64,000 nucleotides of DNA from Azonexaceae bacterium. Lineage in GTDB: Bacteria; Pseudomonadota; Gammaproteobacteria; Burkholderiales; Rhodocyclaceae. Both the position numbers and the translations under genes were made by a program. Below are positions 56,616-64,000 of the stretch, in pieces. The DNA lies in assembly GCA_013335535.1 (NCBI GenBank), contig JAAXVL010000001.1:79764-143763 (forward strand), given 5' to 3'. Every line of letters begins with the position of its first letter. Position 1 is the stretch's first letter. The notes beneath the pieces were generated by a model. The model saw only the letters and a list, made by a program, of their open reading frames with translations. It did no database searches and was not told where the DNA came from.

Positions 56616-57941
56616 ATGTTCGATTTCTGGATTCAGTTTGCGCTGGTTCTGACCGCTATCCTGATCGGTATCCGGCGCGGTGGTGTGGCGCTTGGGCTGA
56701 TCGGCGGGCTCGGCGTTGCCGTGCTCAGTTTCGGCTTTCGCGTGGCACCGCAGGAGCCGCCGATTACCGTGATGTTGATCATCCTCGCCGTGGTCACCGC
56801 CTCGGCGACGCTGCAGGTAGCGGGCGGCCTCGACTGGCTGGTCCAGCTGGCCGAGCGCCTGATGCGCAAGCATCCGCAGCAAATCACTTTCCTCGCGCCG
56901 CTGTCCACCTTCCTGCTCACGGTTTGCGTCGGCACCGGCCACGCCGTTTATTCGCTGCTGCCGGTCATCGCCGACGTCGCGCTGAAGACCAAAATCCGCC
57001 CGGAACGGCCGATGGCCATTTCCAGCGTCGCCTCGCAGATGGGCATCACGGCCAGCCCGGTAGCGGCGGCTGTGACGACCTTTCTGGCGATGACGGCGAA
57101 GACCGATGCGCCGGTGACGCTGGCCCAGATTCTCATGGTGACCTTGCCGGCCGGCCTGATCGGCGTGCTGGCGGCGGCCTTCTGGAGCATGAATCGGGGC
57201 CTCGATCTGGACAAGGACCCGGAATATCAGGCGCGCCTGCAGGATCCCGATTTCCGCGCCTCGGTCGAAAAATCGGTGACCACGCTCGACAAGGAACTGC
57301 CCAAGTCGGCCCGCCTGTCGGTCGTGCTGTTCTTCACCGGCATCCTGACCATTGTCGCCCTCGCCCTCTACCCGAGCGTGCTGCCGCTGGCCAAGGGCAA
57401 GCCGATCCCGATGACGACGGTCGTCCAGCTCGTCATGCTCGCCTTCGGCGCCTTCATTTTGTTCGCGGCCGATGTCAAGGCGTCGGCCATCGCCAAGTCG
57501 GAGGTATTCACGGCCGGCATGATCGCCGTCGTCTCGATCTTCGGGATCGCCTGGATGAGCGACACCTTCGTCAAGGCCAACGAGGCTTTCCTGGTGGAAA
57601 ACATCAAGGCCATGGTCGAGTACGCACCGTGGACCTTCGCGCTGGCCATGTTCGCCGTCTCGGCATTTGTGAAGAGCCAGGCGGCGACGCTGACCATCAT
57701 GCTGCCCTTCGGCCTGGCGCTGGGCCTCAGCCCGCAACTGCTGCTCGGCCTCATGCCGTCCTGCTACGCCTACTTCTTCTTCGCCTTCTACCCGAGCGAT
57801 CTGGCGGCAATCAACATGGACCGCAGCGGCACGACGCGCATCGGCAAATACCTGCTCAACCACAGCTTCATGATTCCCGGCTGGATCGGCGTCATCACCT
57901 CGACCATCGTCGCCTACGGGCTGGCGCAGCTTTATTTCTGA
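56616..57941 (+). CDS. Anaerobic C4-dicarboxylate carrier (DcuA/DcuB family)
   Basis: From ATG 56616 (RBS AAGGGGA) the protein has 441 residues with about ten hydrophobic segments. Family features are ALVLTAILIGIRRGGVALGLIGGLGVAV, MLIILAVVTASATLQVAGGLDWLVQLAE, GTGHAVYSLLPVIADVA and ITASPVAAAVTTFLAM. Dcu carriers exchange fumarate, aspartate or malate for succinate during anaerobic growth. It has no evident link with the pigment genes that surround it and is flanked by element copies 10 and 11. Confidence 0.94.
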   Translation: MFDFWIQFALVLTAILIGIRRGGVALGLIGGLGVAVLSFGFRVAPQEPPITVMLIILAVVTASATLQVAGGLDWLVQLAERLMRKHPQQITFLAPLSTFLLTVCVGTGHAVYSLLPVIADVALKTKIRPERPMAISSVASQMGITASPVAAAVTTFLAMTAKTDAPVTLAQILMVTLPAGLIGVLAAAFWSMNRGLDLDKDPEYQARLQDPDFRASVEKSVTTLDKELPKSARLSVVLFFTGILTIVALALYPSVLPLAKGKPIPMTTVVQLVMLAFGAFILFAADVKASAIAKSEVFTAGMIAVVSIFGIAWMSDTFVKANEAFLVENIKAMVEYAPWTFALAMFAVSAFVKSQAATLTIMLPFGLALGLSPQLLLGLMPSCYAYFFFAFYPSDLAAINMDRSGTTRIGKYLLNHSFMIPGWIGVITSTIVAYGLAQLYF

Positions 57942-57980
57942 TTTGGATTTTGGCCGGAATTTCCGGTTGACCGTGGCAGC
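57941..57980 (+). repeat. Dispersed element, copy 11
   Basis: ATTTGGATTTTGGCC, GGAATTTCCGGTTGACCGTG, GCAG. It starts at the last base of the Dcu stop codon and fills the gap before the convergent DUF1615 gene. Confidence 0.9.
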
Positions 57981-57995
57981 CGGTCGGAGCCGCGC

Positions 57996-59180
57996 CTACT
58001 TGCCGCTGCTTCGGCCCAGACAGCTCCGGTAGCGTCCTTCAACCTTGCGCGCGAACCATTCGGTCGTCAGTTTTCGGCTGATTTTCGGGCTTTTCAGGTC
58101 AATTTGCGGCAGGGCCTGACGGGCCATCGGCTTCCCGCCCTTTTCGGCCAGTTCGAAAACACGATTGAAGAGCGGGCTGCGGCCAAAAGTTTGGGTTTTT
58201 TCGAGGAGCAGGTCACGGCGAATTTGCGGACGGCTCATGTCGAGTTGTCGGGCGATGCCAATGGCGGCCTCCTCGACGCTGCTCGGCACGCTCGCCGGCT
58301 GGCCGTTTTCATAGCGCAGCAGATCGCCGTCCGGGGCCAGCGGCTTGCCGGTGAGCTTGCCGAGCGCCAGCTGGAAAGCCGCGTTGCGGCTGCTGTAGCG
58401 GCCGGCGTTGAAGTCGGCGAAGCGATAGACGATGGTGTCGTAGGGCACCTCGTAATCGAGCAGGATGGCGCTGCCGAAATAGACGCCGCCGCGCCGCGTG
58501 AACACCTCGTCGCGGACCTTTTTCGGCATCGGGTACGGGTAGTCGCGTTCCTTCACGTGCTGCGTGGCGAATTCGACGCTGACCTGCATCGGCCCGCCGG
58601 TGCGTACCGGGTTGTAGTCGGCGAAGAGCTGGCGGCCGAAGGGCAGCTCGCCGGTCATGTCCTCGAACAACGAATTGACCTGTTTTTCGGTCTTGAGCGC
58701 GTCGATGCGCTCGTTGTAGCTCTTGCCGTCGGGCGATTTCTTGCCCAGCGCGGCGTTGACGAGCAGCGACGGCACGCCGTAGCGACCGGCCCGGCTCTCC
58801 AGTTCACGGCGGACGATGGCAGGCAGGCCGGGTACCGTCGGATCGGCCTGGAAGCTCGATTCCTGCTCGATGATGGCAATGGCGGCGCAATAAGTCTGCG
58901 TCGCGTGCGCTACCTCGAGCGTCCTGAAGGCGGTATGCAGGTCGTCGGCCCAGCCCTGCCGGTCTTTGGCGTAGCCGGGGATGAGCCGAACGATGCGCTT
59001 TTTGACTTCAGCCTCGGGCAGCGATGTCGGCCAGGCCGTGGCGGTCTTGCCGTCGGCGCGGCGGGCCATGTCAGGCGGTAGCGCCCCGCCCTCCTCCTCG
59101 CCTTCCTCGAACAGCGAGCAGCCGGCCAGGGTGGCGAGCAGCGTGGCGGACAGGACAGCGAGGCGGGTTTTCCGACGCAT
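57996..59180 (-). CDS. DUF1615 family lipoprotein
   Basis: This 394-residue protein has a lipoprotein signal (RRKTRLAVLSATLLATLAGC) followed by an acidic linker (EEGEEEGG). The domain begins IVRLIPGYAKDRQGWADDLHTAF; IIEQESSFQADPTVPG resembles a lysozyme/transglycosylase-like Glu context, and NPVRTGGPMQVSVEFA and YRFADFNAGRYSSRNAAFQ follow. DUF1615 proteins are outer-membrane lipoproteins of unknown function found near aryl-polyene genes. A peptidoglycan-cleaving role is a guess from the fold-like motifs. Confidence 0.82.
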   Translation of the reverse strand: MRRKTRLAVLSATLLATLAGCSLFEEGEEEGGALPPDMARRADGKTATAWPTSLPEAEVKKRIVRLIPGYAKDRQGWADDLHTAFRTLEVAHATQTYCAAIAIIEQESSFQADPTVPGLPAIVRRELESRAGRYGVPSLLVNAALGKKSPDGKSYNERIDALKTEKQVNSLFEDMTGELPFGRQLFADYNPVRTGGPMQVSVEFATQHVKERDYPYPMPKKVRDEVFTRRGGVYFGSAILLDYEVPYDTIVYRFADFNAGRYSSRNAAFQLALGKLTGKPLAPDGDLLRYENGQPASVPSSVEEAAIGIARQLDMSRPQIRRDLLLEKTQTFGRSPLFNRVFELAEKGGKPMARQALPQIDLKSPKISRKLTTEWFARKVEGRYRSCLGRSSGK

Positions 59181-59184
59181 CGAA

Positions 59185-59931
59185 TCAGGCTGGCGAGTTG
59201 GCCGGAGTGTTGGCCGGAACGCGGCAGACCAGCATGACGTTGGCGAAGGGCTTGATGTCGTTCATCGGGTCGGTTTCAACCGTGAAGCCGAGGCTTTCGA
59301 GCAGCGCAATCCACTCGGCCAGCGGCCGGCAGTAAAGGCGCGGCAGGCGGTGGCCGCGCACGAAAGTGACAGCGTGATCGACCCAGTTGCACAGGTGGTA
59401 AGGCAGGCCGGCCGAGGCGTCGCCGACGCGGGTGAGGAACAGGCCGCCGGGAGGCAACGCGGCACGGATACGCTTGATGACGTCCTTCTGGTGGGCGTGG
59501 TCGAAGTAATGCAGGGCGTCGAGGATGGTGATGACGTCGGCCTGGCCGAAATCGGCCTTGGTCATGTCGCCCTGCTCGATGCGCAGGACCGGGTGGTTGG
59601 CGCCGAAAGCGCGGGCAGCGCGGTCGACGTCCTTCTGCATGAGTTCGATGCCGCGCAGGCTCAGGGCTTTCGGTGCCGCCGGCCAGCCGGCCGGCCAGTT
59701 GCCGGCCTCGTAGAGCTTGCGGGCGGCGAGCAGCCAGGAAAACAGGCTGCCCTGGCCGCAGCCGAGGTCGAGGTAACGGGCTTCGGCCGGAAACAGGCCG
59801 CGCTTGAGAATCTCGCGGAAGATGCTGTCGGAGGACAGCTTGCCGCGCGAATAGTGGTAGGCAAAGTGGCCGCCACCCTGGAAGGGGCGGCTGGCTTCGT
59901 CGAGCAGGGTGCGCAGGAAACGCTTGGTCAT
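59185..59931 (-). CDS. SAM-dependent methyltransferase
   Basis: This 248-residue protein starts at ATG 59931 (MTKRFLRTLLDEASRPFQ). The AdoMet-binding motif is YLDLGCGQGSLFSWLLAARKL, with the later motif ADVITILDALHYFDH typical of class I enzymes. ApeB/XanM-like methyltransferases decorate the aryl ring; here the target is inferred from cluster context. The start overlaps the polysaccharide deacetylase stop (ATGA). Confidence 0.86.
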   Translation of the reverse strand: MTKRFLRTLLDEASRPFQGGGHFAYHYSRGKLSSDSIFREILKRGLFPAEARYLDLGCGQGSLFSWLLAARKLYEAGNWPAGWPAAPKALSLRGIELMQKDVDRAARAFGANHPVLRIEQGDMTKADFGQADVITILDALHYFDHAHQKDVIKRIRAALPPGGLFLTRVGDASAGLPYHLCNWVDHAVTFVRGHRLPRLYCRPLAEWIALLESLGFTVETDPMNDIKPFANVMLVCRVPANTPANSPA

Positions 59932-60728
59932 GATGTGGCGTCGGGCAGCGTGACGGGGTTGAGTGAATGTTGGCGGAGCGTGGTGATCAGGCGCGGCAGC
60001 ACGGCGAGGATGACCGGCTGGCCATCCGCCGTGCGGGCGGCGTGGCCGTCGTGCAGGAGCAGGATGTCGCCCGGGCCGAGGTCGCGGGTCAGGCGTTGCA
60101 GGACGATGTCCGGGTCGCCGCAGCGCGTGTCGTAGGGGCGGCGCGTCCAGCTCGCCAGCCTGAGGCCGAGGCCGTGCAGCACGGCGTCGAGGAAGGGATT
60201 GCGCAGGCCGGCCGTGGCGCGGAAGTAGCGCGGCGCTTGGCCGGTGATGTCGGTGAAGGTGGCTTGCGCCGCGGCGATGTCGGCCTTCATGCGGCCCGGG
60301 CCGAAGAAGGCGAAAGCCTTGGAATGGCTGTCGCCATGGTTTTCGACACGATGGCCGCGGGCGACGATTTCGCGGCACAGCGCCGGGTTTTCGCGGGCGC
60401 GCCAGCCGATGCAGAAGAAGGTGGCTTTGGCGCCAGCGGCATCGAGCAGGTCGAGAACTTTAGGGGTGACCTCCGGGTCGGGGCCGTCGTCGATGGTGAT
60501 GGCGACTTCGCGGCGGGCCACGGCGTCGTCCGGCAGGCAGTTGAGGTTGGGGCCGAGCAGCGTCGTGCGCGGCAGCAGGCCGGCCGTCGTGATGATGGCG
60601 TGGTTGATGACCAGCGCGCCGACGGCCCACGGCCAGATGGCCGGCGCCAGCACGCAGCCGACAGCCGCCGTGGCGTGCACGGCGAGGGTGGCTTTGATGG
60701 CGAAGGTCGGTTTCCAGCGCGTCGGCAT
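59928..60728 (-). CDS. Polysaccharide deacetylase family protein (NodB-like)
   Basis: From ATG 60728 (MPTRWKPTFAIKATLAVHA) the protein has 266 residues with one or two N-terminal membrane segments (WPWAVGALVINHAIITTAGLL). NodB motifs are VAITIDDGPDPE (catalytic and metal Asp), HGDSHSKAF (the H-x3-H ligand pair), RATAGLRNPF and LLLHDGHAA. It may deacetylate an N-acetyl sugar on the pigment head group. It is not in the E. coli aryl-polyene set, which makes it a distinguishing feature of this locus. Confidence 0.9.
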   Translation of the reverse strand: MPTRWKPTFAIKATLAVHATAAVGCVLAPAIWPWAVGALVINHAIITTAGLLPRTTLLGPNLNCLPDDAVARREVAITIDDGPDPEVTPKVLDLLDAAGAKATFFCIGWRARENPALCREIVARGHRVENHGDSHSKAFAFFGPGRMKADIAAAQATFTDITGQAPRYFRATAGLRNPFLDAVLHGLGLRLASWTRRPYDTRCGDPDIVLQRLTRDLGPGDILLLHDGHAARTADGQPVILAVLPRLITTLRQHSLNPVTLPDATS

Positions 60729-60729
60729 G

Positions 60730-61374
60730 TCAGGCGGCGAAGTGGCCAAGGTTGAGAAAATGTTCCCACAAGTCGCGCCACACCGGCCAGTCGTGGTCGC
60801 CCGGCAAGGCGCAGCGGGCGGCGGCCGGGAAGCGTTCGGCGATGGTCCGCATGCCTTCGGCGAAACGGTCTTCCGTGCCGTAGCCGACGAAAACGGGGAA
60901 GTCGGCCGGTGGCGACTTGAGCCAGCGCCAGGCGCGGAACTCGGGGTCGCTCAGGTCGACTTCCGTCGGCGCCCAGACATCAAGGCCGCCGGCACGGTGG
61001 ATGGCGTTGGTGGTCAGCCGGCTGCCGGGGTAAGGGGCGATCAGGCAGAGGCCATCGACGAGGCCGGGATGGTCGGCGTTGAGGCACAGCGCGAGCAGGC
61101 CGCCGAGCGAGATGCCGCCAAGCCAGACTTGCCGATATTGGGCGCGAGCCGGGACGAGGATCTGCTCGATGACCGCCGGCAGGGCATCGCCACTCGATAC
61201 CGCATCGAGGCCGAGGTCGACGGCAACGATGTCGAGCTTGAGGTGGCTCACGCTGACATCGGCGAAAAAGCCGTTGGCGACGAAATGCTCAGGCGTCATG
61301 TAGGCGCCGGGGAGCAGGACCAGCAAGCTGTCGCCGCCACCGTCATGGCGCAGGGTTCTAAGTGCGGCGCTCAT
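60730..61374 (-). CDS. Alpha/beta-hydrolase
   Basis: This 214-residue cytoplasmic protein has LLVLLPGAYMTPEHF as oxyanion region, the nucleophile elbow GGISLGG, Asp in YGTEDRFAEGM and His in PGDHDWPVW. It has the arrangement of thioesterase- or carboxylesterase-like hydrolases and may release the polyene from its carrier or trim the sugar. It ends one base before the deacetylase start. Confidence 0.82.
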   Translation of the reverse strand: MSAALRTLRHDGGGDSLLVLLPGAYMTPEHFVANGFFADVSVSHLKLDIVAVDLGLDAVSSGDALPAVIEQILVPARAQYRQVWLGGISLGGLLALCLNADHPGLVDGLCLIAPYPGSRLTTNAIHRAGGLDVWAPTEVDLSDPEFRAWRWLKSPPADFPVFVGYGTEDRFAEGMRTIAERFPAAARCALPGDHDWPVWRDLWEHFLNLGHFAA

Positions 61375-61379
61375 GCGGC

Positions 61380-61395
61380 GGTTTCACGTGAAACG
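61380..61395. promoter_or_regulatory. parS-like site 5 (GGTTTCACGTGAAACG)
   Basis: Complete 14-bp core, intergenic between the alpha/beta-hydrolase start and the MMPL stop, 5 bp from dispersed element 12. Confidence 0.86.
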
Positions 61396-61399
61396 TGGG

Positions 61400-61439
61400 A
61401 TTTCATTTTTGGCTGAAATTTCCGGTTGACCGTGGGAAT
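61400..61439 (+). repeat. Dispersed element, copy 12
   Basis: ATTTCATTTTTGGCT, GAAATTTCCGGTTGACCGTG, GGAA. Intergenic, directly beside parS-like site 5. Confidence 0.88.
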
Positions 61440-61455
61440 GGCTGCAAACAGGGTT

Positions 61456-63789
61456 TCAGTCACCTTGGCGCTCCGAAAAACAGGCCGAGAGCAGCAGCGC
61501 CAGCACGGCGCCCGGGCCGACGGTGATGCCGACGGCGTGCAGCACGGGCACGCTGGACAGGGCGAGGGTGCCGAAGCCGATGGCGGTGGTCAGGTTGGCG
61601 ATCGCCATCGAGGCCAGCGTCGGCGGATCGAGCCGGTGTTCATCGCCGGCCCGGTCGAAGAACAGCGCGTAATTGGAGCCGACGGCGACGATCAGCAACA
61701 TGCCGATCAGATGCATGAGATGCAGTTGTTCGCCCGACAGGTGCACGCCGGCGATGATCAGAATGACGGCGAGGAGCAGCGGCAGCAGCACGGCGCCAAG
61801 CCGGCGGGCCGAGCGCAACGTGACGGCGAGCAGCGCGACAATGGCGGCGAAACCGGCCAGCGAAAGCAGCGTCGCTTCGTCGAGGTAATCGTTGTAGAGG
61901 CGGTCGAATTCGGACTTCATGTCGATGAGCAGCGCATCGCTGCCAGCCAGTGCTGTCCGCACGGGTTGAATCCTGATTTCTGCATTCTTGTCGCCAGCCG
62001 GCGGGCGCAGCGGCAGCAGCACGCTCCAGCTATCCGGCCGTTGCATGAGCAGCGAATCGACGGCCAGCGCCAGGCCGGTGCCGTTGAGCGATTCGCGCGT
62101 GATGCCGCCCTGCTCTTTCGCCTTGGCAACTTCATCGAGAAAAGCGCCGAGCTTGTTGGCGGCGAGAGGCGAATCGGCTTGCGCCAATTGCAGGCGTGCC
62201 GCCAGTTCGTCGCCGGCCGGCAGGCTGGCCCGGCGGGCGGCCTGCATGGCCTGGCTGGGCAGAAAGCGGGCCGGGCTATCGTAACCGCCGATAACGCCCT
62301 GGACGACCAGTGTGTCGAGCTGCTGCCCGACCCGTTCGGCTGCCTGCAGCGCGGCTTCGCGGTCGGGCGCGGTGATGACGGCCATGTAGCGTGAATCCGG
62401 GGCGCCGATGTCGGCGCGCAGCGCCATGTCGATTGCGCCGTCTTCGGCGCTCACGGTGCTCAGGGCCGACAGGTTCGGGTGCCAGAGCTGGTGGCGGTCG
62501 ATGACGAGGACCGTGGTCGCGGCGATGGTGAGCAGAATGACCGGCCAGCGCAGGTGCTGCAGGGTCCGGATGCCCTCCTTGAGCGGCGCCGCGAGATGGC
62601 TCAGGTCGCGGACCGGGTGATCGTTGCCGGCCAGCGCCGGCAGGATGAAGCGGGTGACCAGCGCGGCGGTCAGCACGCCGCTCAGCGAATAGAGGCCGAG
62701 CTGGGCGAGGCCGGGGAAGCCGGAAAAGAGCAGCGCGGCGAAGCCGCAAATGGAGGTCAGTACGCCGAGACGGATGGTCGGCCAGAAGCGCGCCCGCCAT
62801 TCGGCCGCGCCGAGCCTCCCGGACTGGACGAAATAATAGATCGAGTAATCGACGGCCTCGCCGATCAGCGCCGACCCGAAGCCGACGGTGATGCCGAAGA
62901 CCGTGCCGTAGGCCAGGCTGACGGCGACAATGCCGGCCAGTGCGCCGCTGGCCACGGGCAGCAGGCCGAGGGTGAGCAGGCGGGCCGAGCGATAGACGAA
63001 GAAGAGCACGGCGATGATGGCCAGCGTGCTGATCGTGGACAGTTTGCTGACTTCGCTCTTGATCGTTTCGCGCGATTTGACGGCGAAGAGACCGGGGCCG
63101 GAAATCACGATCCGGGCGTCGCTGAACCCGGTTTCACGGGTGCTGTCGGCAAACTGGCTGCGGATGGTGGCAATGGCCTGTTCCTGGGCATCGGTATCGG
63201 AGCCGAGGGCGGCGCTCTGGATCAGCAGCATGGCGCGCTCGCCGTCGCGCGAGGCCCAGACGCCTTCGCGTACGTTGGGCTGGGCGCCGGCGTTGAGGGC
63301 GGAAAGCAGCTCGATCATTTCGCCGGTCGGGTCGCGGGGCAGCAAGGGCTTGATCATCATGCCGGCCGGCGAGGCGAGCAGGTCGACGCTGTTGGCGATG
63401 CTGGCACGCAGGCCGTCGACACTGAAACGTTCAGGCTTGACGGCCGGGCTGAGCAGGTAGCGGTGGCGGAACAGGAAGTCGCGGTCGGCATCGAGGCTGC
63501 CGGCCTGGCCGTTCTGGACGCTGACGAATTCGGGCAATTTTTCCAGTCGACCGTGCAACTGGCGCGAAACCACAGCCCGCTGGGCGGCGTCGCCGCCTTC
63601 GATGGCGACCATGAGCAGGCGCGTGACGACGCCCTCCTTCAACTGGTCGACCAGTACCTGCTGCGCCGCGCTCGGCCGACCCGGCAGGAAGAAGGACATG
63701 TCGGCCGAAAAGTGGCTGTTCCAGACGACCACCGCCCCGGCCAGCATGGCCAGCAGCCAGATCAGGAAGGCCCGGGCTGCCGCGCTCAT
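61456..63789 (-). CDS. MMPL/RND-type exporter, aryl-polyene (ApeM-like)
   Basis: This 777-residue protein has an N-terminal helix (RAFLIWLLAMLAGAVVVW), a large periplasmic loop, five clustered helices, a second loop and a final helix group, i.e. the two-fold MMPL layout with about 12 helices. Typical segments are AIIAVLFFVYRSARLLTLGLLPVASGALAGI and VGFGSALIGEAVDYSIYYF in the first half and LLIVAVGSNYALFFDRAG in the second. It should move the lipid-linked pigment across the inner membrane by proton motive force. The start overlaps the LolA-like stop (ATGA). Confidence 0.9.
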   Translation of the reverse strand: MSAAARAFLIWLLAMLAGAVVVWNSHFSADMSFFLPGRPSAAQQVLVDQLKEGVVTRLLMVAIEGGDAAQRAVVSRQLHGRLEKLPEFVSVQNGQAGSLDADRDFLFRHRYLLSPAVKPERFSVDGLRASIANSVDLLASPAGMMIKPLLPRDPTGEMIELLSALNAGAQPNVREGVWASRDGERAMLLIQSAALGSDTDAQEQAIATIRSQFADSTRETGFSDARIVISGPGLFAVKSRETIKSEVSKLSTISTLAIIAVLFFVYRSARLLTLGLLPVASGALAGIVAVSLAYGTVFGITVGFGSALIGEAVDYSIYYFVQSGRLGAAEWRARFWPTIRLGVLTSICGFAALLFSGFPGLAQLGLYSLSGVLTAALVTRFILPALAGNDHPVRDLSHLAAPLKEGIRTLQHLRWPVILLTIAATTVLVIDRHQLWHPNLSALSTVSAEDGAIDMALRADIGAPDSRYMAVITAPDREAALQAAERVGQQLDTLVVQGVIGGYDSPARFLPSQAMQAARRASLPAGDELAARLQLAQADSPLAANKLGAFLDEVAKAKEQGGITRESLNGTGLALAVDSLLMQRPDSWSVLLPLRPPAGDKNAEIRIQPVRTALAGSDALLIDMKSEFDRLYNDYLDEATLLSLAGFAAIVALLAVTLRSARRLGAVLLPLLLAVILIIAGVHLSGEQLHLMHLIGMLLIVAVGSNYALFFDRAGDEHRLDPPTLASMAIANLTTAIGFGTLALSSVPVLHAVGITVGPGAVLALLLSACFSERQGD
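63525..63562 (+). repeat. Dispersed element, copy 13 (in MMPL gene, diverged)
   Basis: GAATTCGGGCAATTTTTCCAGTCGACCGTG in two parts: A/T lead, then TTCCAGTCGACCGTGCAA with two core changes. It encodes LHGRLEKLPEF on the opposite strand. Confidence 0.6.
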
Positions 63790-64000
63790 TTGAGCTCGAT
63801 CGGCTCCATGTTGAGCACCGAGCGGTCACCGTCGGCCTGCAGGTACTCGATGCTGCGGACCAGCCCCTTGCTGCCGCTGACCGTGATGCGCAGGACCAGG
63901 GTCGAAATTTTCTGGTCGCTGGGCAGCAATGTGAGCACCCACTTGTCGGCATTGCCGGAAAGATGCAGGGCGTAGTTTTTCTCGAGCGCCGCCCGGTTGC
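63786..64000 (-). CDS. LolA-like outer-membrane lipoprotein carrier (C-terminal 71 residues; 5' end outside)
   Basis: The visible frame reads NRAALEKNYALHLSGNADKW, then VLTLLPSDQKISTLVLRITV and VRSIEYLQADGDRSVLNMEPI, a beta-strand-rich C-terminus like LolA-family carriers found beside the MMPL exporter in aryl-polyene loci. It runs off the right edge, so no signal peptide can be checked. It is translationally coupled to the MMPL gene and would carry the amphipathic product or a lipoprotein across the periplasm. Confidence 0.8.
   Translation of the reverse strand, partial: NRAALEKNYALHLSGNADKWVLTLLPSDQKISTLVLRITVSGSKGLVRSIEYLQADGDRSVLNMEPIELK

Noticed and set aside
56367-57863. 498-codon open frame antisense to the Dcu carrier
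   Set aside because: Highly charged shadow of a membrane protein, no RBS and no homology pattern.

Overview
The window looks like the replication-origin region of a betaproteobacterial chromosome. The gene families and neighbourhoods fit Rhodocyclales, probably a Dechloromonas/Azonexus-like organism; this is inferred from gene content and style, not from a database search. At its centre are dnaA, dnaN and gyrB (33.8-30.0 kb, minus strand), divergent from rpmH-rnpA-yidD-yidC-mnmE (35.5-39.2 kb, plus strand). An AT-rich gene-free interval at 39.65-40.06 kb carries DnaA-box-like sequences and coincides with a local change in strand composition, so it is the favoured oriC candidate. Five parS-like palindromes (core GTTTCACGTGAAAC or a one-base variant) lie at 7.5, 15.3, 32.5, 44.6 and 61.4 kb on both sides of it.

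Left arm (0-30 kb). This is mostly conserved housekeeping: trkA with a diverged NtrY/NtrX-type two-component pair, a DUF4390 protein and rsmB; a secreted S1/P1-type nuclease and S-adenosylmethionine decarboxylase; def-fmt; a LysM protein, dprA and topB; a decayed PAS chemoreceptor; oxyR and an RsuA-type pseudouridine synthase; an ABC-F ATPase; gshA-gshB-apbE; a giant hybrid kinase with an HD-GYP response regulator; a sirtuin; dtd; and a small NrtS-like membrane protein.

Right arm (40-64 kb). This carries what looks like a split aryl-polyene/xanthomonadin-type pigment locus. A plus-strand operon (about 40.9-49.5 kb) holds a B12-type radical SAM protein, a lipoprotein, a flavin-dependent halogenase-like enzyme, a chorismatase (XanB2/FkbO type), a MipA/OmpV porin, an acyltransferase, a family 2 glycosyltransferase, a cation/proton antiporter and a thioredoxin. 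A minus-strand operon (64-52 kb) holds a LolA-like protein, an MMPL exporter, a hydrolase, a polysaccharide deacetylase, a methyltransferase, a DUF1615 lipoprotein, two ketosynthase-type proteins, a dehydratase and a ketoreductase. A secreted hydrolase, a Dcu-type dicarboxylate carrier, a heme-domain kinase and two short unknowns sit between the two halves. The simplest reading is that chorismate gives a hydroxybenzoate starter, a dedicated fatty-acid-synthase-like set extends it to a polyene, the halogenase decorates it, and the MMPL/LolA/acyltransferase proteins place it in the outer membrane.

The most striking unexplained signal is a dispersed element of about 38 bp. It has two T-rich tracts about 11 bp apart followed by a core TCCGGTTGACCGTGG. 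I found 13 copies, six between genes and seven inside genes, including conserved ones such as gyrB and dtd, where it appears to have arisen without disturbing the protein alignment. Its structure and distribution resemble DNA-uptake signal sequences. No rRNA, tRNA, CRISPR array or insertion sequence was recognised.
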